A stretch of 64,000 bases of DNA from Parvibaculum sp049651025 (GCF_049651025.1 NZ_JBASBH010000062.1:1-64000); one strand, 5' to 3'. Counted from the stretch's first letter, positions 24,222-33,266 are shown. Notes: generated by a model from the letters alone, not told the origin. A program made the numbers and translations.

Positions 24222-25049
24222 TTACCGTCCCTTGAAGTTTGGCGTCCGCTTTTCCATGAAGGAAAGCATGCCCTCTTTGACGTCCTCCGTCCGCATCAGC
24301 GGCAGAAGCTGCAGATAGACATGATGCACATGTTCTGGAAACGGCTCGTTAAGACCCATCCGCATCATGCGCTTTGCCGCCTGCACGGCGAGAGGCGCAT
24401 TGGCGGCGATCTCCCTGGCAAGCGCACGGGCGCGGGCCTGCAACTCGTCATCCGCCACGACTTCAGTGGCGAGGCCCCATTCGACGCATTCTTCGGCATT
24501 GAGCGTGCGGCCCGTAAAGACAAGCTCCGCCGCCTTCGACCAACCGATCAGCCGCGGCAAGAACCAGGTGCCCCCTGATTCAGGCACCAGCCCGCGCTTG
24601 CAAAACGCCGCCGCGAGCTTGCCGGACTTGCCCATGAGGCGAATGTCGCAACCGAGCGCCGTATCCATGCCATAGCCCGCCGCACCGCCATTGATGGCTG
24701 CAATCACCGGCTTTTCCATTTCGAACAGCACTGTCGGCGGCGTATTGCGCAAATCGAGCGATGTCGACACCGCCCCACTGCTCCCGGCAAGCCCCGCAAC
24801 GCCGCCCGATTGCGGACGCAGGTCGAGCCCGGCGCAGAAAGCACGGCCCTTGCCGGTCAGGATGACGCAACGCACATCCTTGTCCTGATTTGCATCGAGC
24901 AGACGCTTCGTAAGCTGATCGAGCATCGGCCCCGAAATCGTGTTCATCCGCTCCGGCGCGTTGAAGGTGATCGTCGCAATATGTTCCGACACTTCATAGA
25001 GCACCTCAACGGGCGCTGCGGCAGAGGCTTCCTGTGCTTTGCTCATCAT
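24222..25049 (-). CDS. Enoyl-CoA hydratase family protein
   Basis: A 275-residue crotonase. CVILTGKGRAFCAGLDLRPQ is the first oxyanion-hole segment. AAINGGAAGYGMDTALGCDI is the second, with an unusual GGAAGYGM. KRGLVPESGGTWFLPRLIG holds a glutamate at the place of the second catalytic residue, which supports real hydratase or isomerase activity. The C-terminal SFMEKRTPNFKGR is typical. It lies between gamma carbonic anhydrase (28-base gap) and an exported protein in one apparent operon. The substrate is unknown. Confidence 0.92.
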   Translation of the reverse strand: MMSKAQEASAAAPVEVLYEVSEHIATITFNAPERMNTISGPMLDQLTKRLLDANQDKDVRCVILTGKGRAFCAGLDLRPQSGGVAGLAGSSGAVSTSLDLRNTPPTVLFEMEKPVIAAINGGAAGYGMDTALGCDIRLMGKSGKLAAAFCKRGLVPESGGTWFLPRLIGWSKAAELVFTGRTLNAEECVEWGLATEVVADDELQARARALAREIAANAPLAVQAAKRMMRMGLNEPFPEHVHHVYLQLLPLMRTEDVKEGMLSFMEKRTPNFKGR

Positions 25050-25077
25050 CTTCTCCCTGTGGCTTTTTCTGATCTGT

Positions 25078-25608
25078 TCAATCGATCTGCTTCAGCTCGC
25101 GCATATAGCGCTTCCAGTTCTGGACATAGTGGTCCGACGAAAGCTGCAACGCCGCGCCCTGCTCCTCGGTCAATGTGCGGATCACCTTGCCCGGCGCACC
25201 AAGCACCATCGAGTTGTCCGGAATATCCTTGCCTTCCGCGATCAGCGTATTCGCGCCGATGAGACAGTTCTTCCCGATCCGCGTTCCATTGAGAATGATG
25301 CTGCCGATGCCGATGAGGCTGCCGGCGCCGATGGTGCAGCCATGCAGCATCACCATATGGCCGATGGTCACATTCGCCTCGATGGTGATGGGCGAGCCGG
25401 GGTCTGTGTGCAGCACCGACCCGTCCTGCACGTTTGAATTTTCACCGATGGTGATGAGCTCATTATCGCCGCGTATCACAGCGTTGAACCAGATGCTTGC
25501 ATTGCGCTCGAGCTTCACATTGCCCATCACCTGAGCGCTGGGTGCGATCCAGTATTCTCCCTCGGGCGGGAGGATGGGAGAGCGCTCGCCAAGGGCGAAA
25601 ATAGCCAT
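25078..25608 (-). CDS. Gamma-class carbonic anhydrase family protein
   Basis: A 176-residue left-handed beta-helix of hexapeptide repeats (ASIWFNAVIRGDN, IGENSNVQDGSVLHTD, IGAGSLIGIGSIILNG). The three zinc histidines are placed: one in VLHTDPG and two in GHMVMLHG. A C-terminal helix packs the trimer (YVQNWKRYMRELKQID). Members include genuine carbonic anhydrases and the PaaY thioesterase. The crotonase immediately downstream in the operon makes a PaaY-like CoA thioesterase role worth considering (inference). Confidence 0.93.
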   Translation of the reverse strand: MAIFALGERSPILPPEGEYWIAPSAQVMGNVKLERNASIWFNAVIRGDNELITIGENSNVQDGSVLHTDPGSPITIEANVTIGHMVMLHGCTIGAGSLIGIGSIILNGTRIGKNCLIGANTLIAEGKDIPDNSMVLGAPGKVIRTLTEEQGAALQLSSDHYVQNWKRYMRELKQID

Positions 25609-25762
25609 CGGATCATTCCTTTATCGAGTTACGTTTGGGACGGACTATGCCACGAGCGCCCCGCCCAGACGAGTGAAAGGCGCGAGGCCGGTTGCGCAGC
25701 GCCGCCCTATGCCGCAAGCTTGGGTTGCGGGTCTATTTGGCCCGGACGGCAGCGGGGCATCC

Positions 25763-26818
25763 ATGAAATTCTTTCTCGACGCGGTGATTTTCATTCTTCT
25801 GGTGCCGGTGGTCTTCATACTGGCCTACCAGAACGGCCTTCTCGACCGCTTCGTGCCTGACGATAGCATCCCCGCCGATCCCTTCATCCGCGCCGAGCTT
25901 GCGCAGACGACGAGCGGCACCGAACTCAGCCGCCGCATCGACAAGGCGCTGGAGGCTGGCGACTATGACGATGCGGTGATGTATGCCGACATCGCCACCT
26001 ATGCCGATATGCCCATCGAAGCAGGCACGGCAAAGCGCCTCGAAAACGAAAAGAGCATTGGCCGCCGCGTCGCCCGCAACACGGGAAGTTTCTTTGAAGG
26101 TTTCGTCACCGGCGAGGGCAACGACACAGCCTCCTTCGTCGGCGTTGTGACGTCCGATCTGACGGTCGTCGGCGACGTGCGCGACATCGGCCAGGAAGGC
26201 ACGAAGATGCTGAAGGGCGAGGAATATTCCCAGCTCATCCTCGGCCTCTCGGTCGTCGGCCTTGCCGCCACGACAGCAACAATAGCAACGGGCGGAAGCG
26301 CACTCCCTGCCCGCATCGGCGTATCGCTGCTCAAGGTTGCAAAGAAAGCTGGAACGCTCACCACAAGCTTTGCCCGCGACATGACGCGCATTCTGAACGA
26401 AGCCGTGAATTTCGAGAAACTGAAAGGCACGCTGCGAAGCGTCGATCTCGCCGACAGCTCGGCGACGCGCCACGCGATCACCGACTATGCCGGAAGCATC
26501 TCGACCGCAAAGCTCGCGCCCGTCCTTGGCAATATCGCCGCCCTTGAAAAAAGTGTTGGACCCGCTGAATCCGTGCGGCTGCTGAAATATGTCGATAACG
26601 GAGAAGATCTCGCGCGCATCACGAAAATGAGCGGCAAACTCGGAACGAAAACGCGCGGTATCATCGACATTACCGGCAAGACCAGCCTTCGTGCATTCAA
26701 GACCGTCGCCAATCTCGTTCTATGGGCGCTGGGTTGGGGCTGGGCCATCATCGCGGCGATCGGCGCTGGTTTCGTCGGCACGCTTGGCCGTCGCTTCCGT
26801 GGCCGCCGCACCGCCTAG
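25763..26818 (+). CDS. Membrane protein of unknown function
   Basis: A 351-residue protein. It has an N-terminal membrane helix (FFLDAVIFILLVPVVFILAY) and a central hydrophobic stretch LGLSVVGLAATTATIATGG at about residues 160-178. An amphipathic middle region follows, then a C-terminal helix LVLWALGWGWAIIAAIGAGF with a basic RRFRGRR tail. I chose the ATG giving MKFFLDAV because the upstream frame overlaps the divergent carbonic anhydrase gene with no family support. No recognised domain. It converges with a short operon of two small unknown proteins. Confidence 0.72.
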   Translation: MKFFLDAVIFILLVPVVFILAYQNGLLDRFVPDDSIPADPFIRAELAQTTSGTELSRRIDKALEAGDYDDAVMYADIATYADMPIEAGTAKRLENEKSIGRRVARNTGSFFEGFVTGEGNDTASFVGVVTSDLTVVGDVRDIGQEGTKMLKGEEYSQLILGLSVVGLAATTATIATGGSALPARIGVSLLKVAKKAGTLTTSFARDMTRILNEAVNFEKLKGTLRSVDLADSSATRHAITDYAGSISTAKLAPVLGNIAALEKSVGPAESVRLLKYVDNGEDLARITKMSGKLGTKTRGIIDITGKTSLRAFKTVANLVLWALGWGWAIIAAIGAGFVGTLGRRFRGRRTA

Positions 26819-26821
26819 GCG

Positions 26822-27151
26822 TCAAGCGGCCAGAAAAAGACTGAGCAGAAAGATACCCGAGAGGAAGCTCCACATCAGCGCGATGAAAAATGAGAGCAGA
26901 AGCCATGCCGGAGGCCTGTTCTCGAAAACCTGCGCCCTGAGTGCATTGCGCAAAATGACATTCGGCCCGGCAAATACCAATGTCATGATCCCGGCAACCT
27001 GCGTCGCCATCGATCCCGACCACACCTGAAAACTCGGCGGCTTCTTCGTCACCAGCCGATAAAAACTGCCGGTCAGACCAGCCGCGACGAAGCCTGTCGC
27101 CGTCGAGAAGAGAAATGCTGCCCATTCAGACATCGGATTGAACCCGCCCAT
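26822..27151 (-). CDS. Small four-helix membrane protein, unknown
   Basis: A 109-residue protein with about three to four hydrophobic segments (WAAFLFSTATGFVAAGLTG, VAGIMTLVFAGPNVIL, LLLSFFIALMWSFLSGIFLL). The loops are polar, with RLVTKKPPSF after the first helix. I do not recognise the family with certainty. It starts 2 bases after the stop of the upstream small exported gene, so both are translated from one message. Confidence 0.72.
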   Translation of the reverse strand: MGGFNPMSEWAAFLFSTATGFVAAGLTGSFYRLVTKKPPSFQVWSGSMATQVAGIMTLVFAGPNVILRNALRAQVFENRPPAWLLLSFFIALMWSFLSGIFLLSLFLAA

Positions 27152-27153
27152 GA

Positions 27154-27447
27154 TTATTCTTTCGGCAAAGCCGCTCCTCGAACGCCTTTGATCGCTGCAA
27201 TCGTCACATCGCGCATCGCGATCTTCAGATCCTCCGCAGGTTCGTTGCGCGCTTGCTCGGCAATCCGTCCGAGAACGGACGATCTGTCGACCAGCGGTAT
27301 CACGGTGCCCGCCACCCGGCAGGCCGCGAAATCCGAACTACAGGCTAAACCTGCCCGCTGCTGAGAACCAAGCCATGCTTCCGTCGGTCCCCAGAGGGTT
27401 GCGACGACGGCGAGGCTGACGAGCGATTTGACGATGAACATTGCCAT
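27154..27447 (-). CDS. Small exported protein, unknown
   Basis: A 97-residue protein with a signal-like N-terminus (MFIVKSLVSLAVVATLWG). A mature part follows with two cysteines (GLACSSDFAACRVAG) that may form a disulfide. AAGGA precedes the start. It is the first gene of a two-gene operon with the membrane protein downstream. No family recognised. Confidence 0.65.
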   Translation of the reverse strand: MAMFIVKSLVSLAVVATLWGPTEAWLGSQQRAGLACSSDFAACRVAGTVIPLVDRSSVLGRIAEQARNEPAEDLKIAMRDVTIAAIKGVRGAALPKE

Positions 27448-27686
27448 GCGTCCTTATCCGCAAAGCCCGTACCACTCGCGCCAGCCATCGCCGATAAAAA
27501 ATATTCTTTGAAAATCAATGGGTTGGGAGTCGACCTGGGTCGACACACTCCAAACCGGCGCCACACGTGCCGGATTGCGTCGCGCGATCTGTGCCATCGC
27601 GAAACAGCGCATTGTCCTCACGGTATGCAACGTTAATATTCCGGCTGCTATAAGCGCACCGGCAAGGATTGAGGGAGCGACATCCA

Positions 27687-28451
27687 GTGGCGAGACAGAA
27701 GCAGGGAAGCGGCGAGCTCGTTCACGAACGCCCGGCCTGGATACTTCCCGCTTTGGTCGTCCTGGCGGTCACGACCTTTTCGGGCTTTTTCCTTTATCAC
27801 TATTTCGGTCCGACGCCCGGCGAACTGCTCGGCCATGCCCCACGCGCCAGCGCCGAACGACGCAAGGTCGAGGCGGTCGTTGGCGGCACGCGCTTCCTGA
27901 TCCCTGAAAATTACACGCGCTACCCCTCGCAGCGCAGCGGCGGCGCGCAGCCCGAAATTGCCATGCACGCGCTGCTGCCGGATTTCGCGCCTTTTTCACC
28001 TGAGCGTCAGGCCGAATTCACCGACAATTCACCCGACGCGGAGGTCATCTATTTCCAGCTGCATCAGGCCACATCGATCCTGCCGGCCGAACGTCGGCTA
28101 CGGGAAATCTATTCGAAATTTTTTGTGTCTTCGAAGCCGGAGAAAGGCCCGACCGGGCTGGAAAAATTCAGCTTCCGAGCCAACTCCGGCTACAAGGATC
28201 AGGACCTGCTGGTCGGTACGGATACCGACGGGCGCCTCGTCCTTCTGCTCTGCCAGCACACGACGAAAATCGTCGAAAGCCCGAACTGCACGCGCACCCT
28301 GCTGCTGACGCAGAATCTTGCACTCACCTATCGCTATAAGCGCGCGCATCTTGTCGAGTGGCAACGGATCGACGAATTGATGATCCGCATCGTCACGTCC
28401 TTCGAAGCGCCCGGCTTGCCGAACGACCTCGAAGGCACGATCACAGACTGA
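27687..28451 (+). CDS. Single-pass membrane protein of unknown function
   Basis: A 254-residue protein. A short cytoplasmic N-terminus is followed by one membrane helix (ILPALVVLAVTTFSGFFLYH) and a soluble, probably periplasmic domain (VVGGTRFLIPENYTRYPSQR onward) with two cysteines. I chose the GTG start (MARQKQGSG) because GGGAG lies 9 bases before it. A TTG six codons upstream lies on top of that site. No recognised family. It converges with the DUF3126 gene, 5 bases apart. Confidence 0.72.
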   Translation: MARQKQGSGELVHERPAWILPALVVLAVTTFSGFFLYHYFGPTPGELLGHAPRASAERRKVEAVVGGTRFLIPENYTRYPSQRSGGAQPEIAMHALLPDFAPFSPERQAEFTDNSPDAEVIYFQLHQATSILPAERRLREIYSKFFVSSKPEKGPTGLEKFSFRANSGYKDQDLLVGTDTDGRLVLLLCQHTTKIVESPNCTRTLLLTQNLALTYRYKRAHLVEWQRIDELMIRIVTSFEAPGLPNDLEGTITD

Positions 28452-28456
28452 AGCGT

Positions 28457-28669
28457 TTATTCAGGAAGATCGATATCCAGAATTGCCATCTGGAATGCAT
28501 AAGACGTCTCGCCGTCTTCCTCGTCCTTGAAGATAACGCCGATAAACTCGTCACCGATGTTCACTTCCGCCGAGTCATCCTTGTTCGGCCGCTTAAACAC
28601 GGAGATGGACGGCAGGCGAAACTTCTGACGCAGATACGCTTCAACGCGCTTGATTTCGTCCTTATCCAA
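28457..28669 (-). CDS. DUF3126 family protein
   Basis: A 70-residue acidic protein. The family pattern is clear: DEIKRVEAYLRQKFRLPSIS, EVNIGDEFIGVIFKDEEDGE and the end AFQMAILDIDL. DUF3126 is confined to Alphaproteobacteria in my knowledge and has no known function. It supports the taxonomic placement. No signal or membrane segment. Confidence 0.93.
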   Translation of the reverse strand: MDKDEIKRVEAYLRQKFRLPSISVFKRPNKDDSAEVNIGDEFIGVIFKDEEDGETSYAFQMAILDIDLPE

Positions 28670-28765
28670 AGTCTGTCTCCAATGATCTTTCGGTTGAGGG
28701 AAAAGTCCCTTCGACCGAGGTTTTAACGGCTTGCACGTCCCGGCGCAAACAAGCTTTCGTGTTTC

Positions 28766-29569
28766 TCACCGCGCCGTATAGCCGCCATCGACGACGAATT
28801 CGGCGCCCGTGACGAATGACGCTTCGTCGGATGCGAGGAACAGCACCATGTTAGCGATTTCATCGGCGACACCGAGCCGCCCGATCGGATGCAGCGACAC
28901 AAGCATCTGCATCATCTCATTTGCCCCGACGCCGTCGGGAGCGGCTGCACCACGATCGATGACGTTGCGCACAAGCGGCGTGTCGATATAGCCCGGATGG
29001 ATCGAATTGACGCGGATGCCGTAGCCCGCTTCCGCGCATTCCAGTGCTGCGCATTTCGTGAGAAGGCGCACGCCGCCCTTCGCCGCATTATAGTCCGACG
29101 AATTCGTCCAGCCGACCAAGCCCATGATCGATGAAATATTGATGATGGAGCCGGTCGCGCCCTTGGCCGTCGTCTTCTTGATCGTGCGGATCGCATGCTT
29201 GCAACCGAGAAACACGCTGTCGAGGTCGACCGAAATCGTATGCCGCCAGTCCTCGAGCGACTTTTCCTCGATGGGCCCGCCCGCGGGCGCAATGCCCGCA
29301 TTGTTGACGACGATGTGAAGGCCGCCAAAGCGATCCTCCGCAAGCTTCGCCACGCGCTCCCACTGCGTTTCATCTGTGACGTCATGCGCCGCGAATATGG
29401 CTTCGCCGCCTGAACGCTGAATTTCAGCCGCCAGGGCCTCGCCGCCCGCTTCGTCAAAATCGCTGCAAATGACCTTGGCACCTTCGCGCGCCAGCGCCTT
29501 CGCGCTTGCCGCACCGATGCCCTTGGCTGCGCCCGTCACGATTGCAACCTTGCCTGTTACCCGCCCCAT
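28766..29569 (-). CDS. Short-chain dehydrogenase/reductase (SDR)
   Basis: A 267-residue NAD(P)-dependent oxidoreductase. The TGxxxGIG cofactor motif is in VTGAAKGIGAAS, followed by acidic DFDE at the end of the second strand, which favours NAD. NNAG is in VVNNAGIAPAGG. The catalytic Ser is in NISSIMG, and Tyr-Lys is in DYNAAKGG. The C-terminal FVTGAEFVVDGGYTAR is typical. The sequence resembles cyclopentanol and 3-alpha/3-beta hydroxysteroid dehydrogenase-type SDRs. The substrate is not assigned. Confidence 0.93.
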   Translation of the reverse strand: MGRVTGKVAIVTGAAKGIGAASAKALAREGAKVICSDFDEAGGEALAAEIQRSGGEAIFAAHDVTDETQWERVAKLAEDRFGGLHIVVNNAGIAPAGGPIEEKSLEDWRHTISVDLDSVFLGCKHAIRTIKKTTAKGATGSIINISSIMGLVGWTNSSDYNAAKGGVRLLTKCAALECAEAGYGIRVNSIHPGYIDTPLVRNVIDRGAAAPDGVGANEMMQMLVSLHPIGRLGVADEIANMVLFLASDEASFVTGAEFVVDGGYTAR

Positions 29570-29691
29570 AGCACGTCTCCCTTGTTTATATTTTTTTGCA
29601 TTGTGACCGCTCGCCAGCCTTTCCGCAAAGGAGGAAAGCGGCAGCGGACCGTGCTATAGACAGTCGAAACACCTTGATTACGGAAACCTCA

Positions 29692-29976
29692 ATGCCTGTC
29701 GCACATCTCATTCGCTACAAGACCGCAAAGCCCAAAGATATCCAGATGCAGCTCCGCGGCTACGTTGAACGCGAGCTGGACCGCAACCCGCCCAAGGGCT
29801 TCATCTCCTCGCGCGTCCTCGCCGGGAAAGATGGCAAGTCCGTCGCCTTCTATACCGAATGGAACGACGCCGAAGCGCTGGACGACACGCGTGACAGTGC
29901 GCCGTGGGAAGCCTGCATGGATTTGAACGACATTCATGCCGACAGCCATGACGAAGCGACCTACGAAATAGCCTGA
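29692..29976 (+). CDS. Small dimeric alpha/beta-barrel-like protein (antibiotic-biosynthesis-monooxygenase type)
   Basis: A 94-residue protein. The layout is beta-alpha-beta-beta-alpha: VAHLIRYKTA, a helix MQLRGYVERELD, GFISSRVLAGKDG, SVAFYTEWNDAEAL and an acidic C-terminus. This resembles the ABM/dimeric ferredoxin-like barrel fold, but key residues are not diagnostic, so the assignment is tentative. It lies 8 bases before the FAD oxidoreductase and is probably cotranscribed with it. Confidence 0.6.
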   Translation: MPVAHLIRYKTAKPKDIQMQLRGYVERELDRNPPKGFISSRVLAGKDGKSVAFYTEWNDAEALDDTRDSAPWEACMDLNDIHADSHDEATYEIA

Positions 29977-29984
29977 GCGCACGC

Positions 29985-31262
29985 ATGAGCGGACACCCCG
30001 CCTCCTACTACGTCGCCACAGCCAAGGACATGCCGCGGCGTGAGCCCCTGCGTGGCGACGAAACGGCGGATGTCTGCATTATCGGTGCCGGCTATACCGG
30101 CCTCTCCGCCGCGCTCCATCTTGCCGAGCGGGGATTTTCGGTGACCGTACTCGAAGCCGAACGCGTCGGCTTTGGCGCATCGGGACGCAATGGCGGACAG
30201 CTGGGCTCCGGCCATCGCAAGGACCAGCGCACGCTCGAAGAAAAGCTCGGCCGCGAATGGGCGCATCGTCTCTGGGCACTGGCGGAAGACGGCATCGCAA
30301 CGGTCAAGGAGCTGATCGCGCGATACGAGATCGACTGCGACCTGAAGCCGGGCATTCTCCATGCCGCATGGAAACGCGGCGACGCTCCATGGCTCGAAGC
30401 CGAAGCAGCGCATATGGCGCGCGAATATGGCTACGAAAAATTGCGCTATGTGCCGCCGGAAGAAATCCACGAAATGGTGGGTTCGCCCCGCTATCACGGC
30501 GGATTGCTCGACAGCGGCGCGGCACACCTCCACCCGCTGAATTTTTGTCTCGGCCTTGCGCGCGTCTGCACGTCAAAAGGCGTGCGCATCTACGAGAACA
30601 CGCGCGCGACCGACATCACACATACCGACCCCGCACATATCCGCACCGCGAACGGCACCGTCACCGCGCGCCATGTCGTGCTCGCCTGCAACGCCTATCT
30701 TGAAAAGCTGGAGCCGCGCATCGCCGGGCGCATCATGCCCGTCAACAACTTCATCATCGCCACCGAACCCTTGGGCGAAAGCCGCGCCCGCGCGCTCATC
30801 CGCGACGACGTCGGCGTGCAGGATACAAAATTCGTCATCGACTATTATCGCCTCTCCGCCGACAACCGATTGCTCTTCGGCGGCGGCGAAAATTATTCAG
30901 CGCATTTCCCCAATGACATCGCCGCCTTTGTGCGCAAGCCGATGCTGCGCGTCTTCCCGCAACTGGTGGATGTGAAAATCGACTACGCCTGGGGCGGCAC
31001 ATTGGCGATCACCATGCCCCGCATCCCAGACTTCGGCCGCCTCACACCGAACATCATCTATGCGCAGGGCTATTCAGGTCAGGGCATCAACATCGCAACA
31101 CTTGCCGGCAAGCTCATCGCCGAAGCCGTTGCAGGCCAGGCCGAACGCTTCGACTGCATGGCCGAAATCAAGGTGCCGAACTTCCCCGGCGGCACATGGC
31201 TGCGCTATCCGGGGCTGATGCTCGGCGTTCTCTGGTACACGCTGAAAGATCGATTGCCGTAA
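29985..31262 (+). CDS. FAD-dependent oxidoreductase (DAO family, PuuB-like)
   Basis: A 425-residue amine or amino-acid oxidase. The FAD-binding motif is CIIGAGYTGLSAALHLAERG. GFGASGRNGGQLGSGHRKDQ is the region conserved with gamma-glutamylputrescine oxidase. The C-terminal IYAQGYSGQGINIATLAGKL closes the FAD site. PuuB oxidises gamma-glutamyl-putrescine, but no other putrescine genes are adjacent, so the substrate is inferred only by family. A long inverted repeat follows the gene. Confidence 0.92.
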   Translation: MSGHPASYYVATAKDMPRREPLRGDETADVCIIGAGYTGLSAALHLAERGFSVTVLEAERVGFGASGRNGGQLGSGHRKDQRTLEEKLGREWAHRLWALAEDGIATVKELIARYEIDCDLKPGILHAAWKRGDAPWLEAEAAHMAREYGYEKLRYVPPEEIHEMVGSPRYHGGLLDSGAAHLHPLNFCLGLARVCTSKGVRIYENTRATDITHTDPAHIRTANGTVTARHVVLACNAYLEKLEPRIAGRIMPVNNFIIATEPLGESRARALIRDDVGVQDTKFVIDYYRLSADNRLLFGGGENYSAHFPNDIAAFVRKPMLRVFPQLVDVKIDYAWGGTLAITMPRIPDFGRLTPNIIYAQGYSGQGINIATLAGKLIAEAVAGQAERFDCMAEIKVPNFPGGTWLRYPGLMLGVLWYTLKDRLP

Positions 31263-31269
31263 GGCGTAC

Positions 31270-31397
31270 GGGCCTCGTCCTTCGAGACGCGGCTTCGCCG
31301 CTCCTCAGGATGAGGATTTAAGGCGCTCGAAACTCTGAAATAAACCCTCATCCTGAGGAGCGATGCGGAACGCGTCGCGTCTCGAAGGACGAGGCCC
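31270..31397. repeat. Long interspersed inverted repeat (CCTCATCCTGAGG type)
   Basis: The left arm (31270-31315: GGGCCTCGTCCTTCGAGACG ... CTCCTCAGGATGAGG) and right arm (31346-31397: CCTCATCCTGAGGAG ... CGTCTCGAAGGACGAGGCCC) are near-complementary across about 45 bp, around a 30-base spacer. The same core is known to me as a common intergenic palindrome in Rhizobiales genomes. It separates the convergent FAD oxidoreductase and cysE genes and may also end transcription. Confidence 0.88.
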
Positions 31398-31414
31398 CTA
31401 TTGCCAACCGGAAC

Positions 31415-32257
31415 TCAAATCCCGCTGCCGGCATCCGAGTTCTGAATCATCTGATCCATCTCATGGCTCGGCTTGTCGCAGCCCGCGCAACCGACGAGCT
31501 TTGCCGGCACACCGACCGCCGTGCAATGCGGCGGCACGTCATGCAGCACGACGCTACCCGCGCCGATGCGGCTATATTCGCCGACCTCGATATTGCCCAG
31601 CACCTTCGCGCCGACGCTGATAAGAACGCCGCGACGAATCTTGGGATGCCGGTCGCCGCTTTCCTTGCCCGTGCCACCCAGCGTCACGCCATGCAGCATC
31701 GACACTTCATCCTCAACCACCGCCGTCTCGCCGATGACGATGCCTGTCGCATGGTCGATGAACACGGCCTTGCCAATCCGCGCCGCCGGATGAATATCCA
31801 CGGCAAAGAGATCGGAAACGCGGCTTTGCAGATAAAGCGCCATGGCGCGGCGGCCCTTCATCCAGAGCCAATGGGCAATGCGATAGCTCTGCAACGCCAC
31901 ATAGCCTTTGAAGAACAGCAGCGGCTGCGCATAGGAATGGCATGCCGGATCGCGCTCGTAATAGGCGACGATATCCGCACGCGCCGCTTCGCCGATGGAG
32001 GGATCTTCCTTCAGCGCTTCCTCGAAAATCTCGCGAAGCTGCATCGCCCGAACCTCGGTCGTGCCGAGCTTCTGCGCCAGCTGATAACTAAGCGATGCAT
32101 TGAAATTGCGGTGATGAAGCACGGTGACGTGCAGGAAGCTCGCAAGCGCGGGCTCGCTCAGCGCCATTTCCTGTGTCTCGGCCCGCAAACGCTCCCAAAC
32201 GGGATCGCACACTGTGAGCGCTTCCGAGGCGCGGCTTCTTTCCACAGACTTCGACAT
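31415..32257 (-). CDS. cysE: Serine O-acetyltransferase (CysE)
   Basis: Acetylates serine, the committed step of cysteine synthesis. The N-terminal helical domain spans about residues 10-150 (VWERLRAETQEMALSEPALA, LSYQLAQKL). The left-handed beta-helix carries the active site: DIHPAARIGKAVFIDHATG, VSMLHGVTLGGTGKESGDRH and IGAGSVVLHDVPPHCTAVG. I chose the start MSKSVERSR because GGGAG lies 6 bases before it. The usual feedback-inhibition tail is present. The sulfate transporter genes lie 20 kb away. Confidence 0.96.
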   Translation of the reverse strand: MSKSVERSRASEALTVCDPVWERLRAETQEMALSEPALASFLHVTVLHHRNFNASLSYQLAQKLGTTEVRAMQLREIFEEALKEDPSIGEAARADIVAYYERDPACHSYAQPLLFFKGYVALQSYRIAHWLWMKGRRAMALYLQSRVSDLFAVDIHPAARIGKAVFIDHATGIVIGETAVVEDEVSMLHGVTLGGTGKESGDRHPKIRRGVLISVGAKVLGNIEVGEYSRIGAGSVVLHDVPPHCTAVGVPAKLVGCAGCDKPSHEMDQMIQNSDAGSGI

Positions 32258-32462
32258 GCGATGCTCCCTACTGACCTCAAAACCGCCCCACCGCGTGGGC
32301 CGGCGAGCCAATGCATCATGGCGACCTTTATAACGAGCGCAAAAACAGATTTACACCAAGTTCTGAAAGAGAACTAAAAAAATCTGGCAAGCAACCGTGC
32401 CGTTTCGCCGCCCGGCTCAGATGATATGGTCGCCTCCGACAAAATTTGTAAGGGAAAATCCG

Positions 32463-33266
32463 ATGCCGACCGCGAACGTCCGCGACATCGAAATTTACTA
32501 TGAACGCGCCGGAAACGGCCCGCGCCTGCTCTTTATTTCCGGCACAGGCAGCGACCTCAGGGCAAAGCCGAACGTCATGGATGGCCCCTTCCCCAAGCAT
32601 TTCGACACCCTCGCCTATGACCAGCGGGGGCTGGGCCGCACGTCCAAGCCCGACCGCCCCTACACAATGGCCGAATATGCCGACGACGCCGTGGGCCTCA
32701 TGGCCGCCATAGGCTGGGGTTCCGCCCTTGTCGTCGGCGTCTCCTTCGGCGGCATGGTCGCGCAGGAACTCGCCATCCGCCATCCTCATATGGTCGAAGG
32801 GCTCGTGCTCGCCTGCACCTCACCCGGCGGAGAAGGCGGCGCGTCTTATCCCCTCCACACGCTCCAGCACATGAGCCGCGAAGACCGCGCCCGCCACATG
32901 ATCGGCATCTCCGACACGACGCGCGATGCGGCCTGGGCCAAAGCCAATCCCGCCCTCTACGAACAATTCGTCGCCTTCGCCGCCGCCGATCCCTATGCCG
33001 ACGAACCCGGCCACGCCATGGGCCAACGCCGCCAACTCGAAGCCCGCGCCGCCCATGATGCGTGGGACCGCCTCGACCAGATCCACTGCCCGACCTTGAT
33101 CTGCGCCGGACGAACGGACGGCATTGCCCTACCCGAGACACAGGAGAAAATGGCGAGCCGCATTCCGGGCGCCGAACTCCGCTTCTTCAATGGTGGGCAT
33201 CTGTTCATGCTTCAGGATCGCGAAGCGCTGCCGGCGATGATCCACTTCCTCAAAGGCGAGGCCTGA
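32463..33266 (+). CDS. Alpha/beta hydrolase
   Basis: A 267-residue hydrolase with the nucleophile elbow GVSFGG (Ser at about residue 96), a likely acid aspartate in AGRTDGIALPE and the catalytic histidine in FNGGHLFML. DQRGLGRTSKPDRPYTMAEY is typical of 3-oxoadipate enol-lactonase and related esterases. AAGGGAAAATCCG precedes the ATG. It lies 93 bases before the sulfatase gene on the same strand. The substrate is unknown. Confidence 0.92.
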   Translation: MPTANVRDIEIYYERAGNGPRLLFISGTGSDLRAKPNVMDGPFPKHFDTLAYDQRGLGRTSKPDRPYTMAEYADDAVGLMAAIGWGSALVVGVSFGGMVAQELAIRHPHMVEGLVLACTSPGGEGGASYPLHTLQHMSREDRARHMIGISDTTRDAAWAKANPALYEQFVAFAAADPYADEPGHAMGQRRQLEARAAHDAWDRLDQIHCPTLICAGRTDGIALPETQEKMASRIPGAELRFFNGGHLFMLQDREALPAMIHFLKGEA

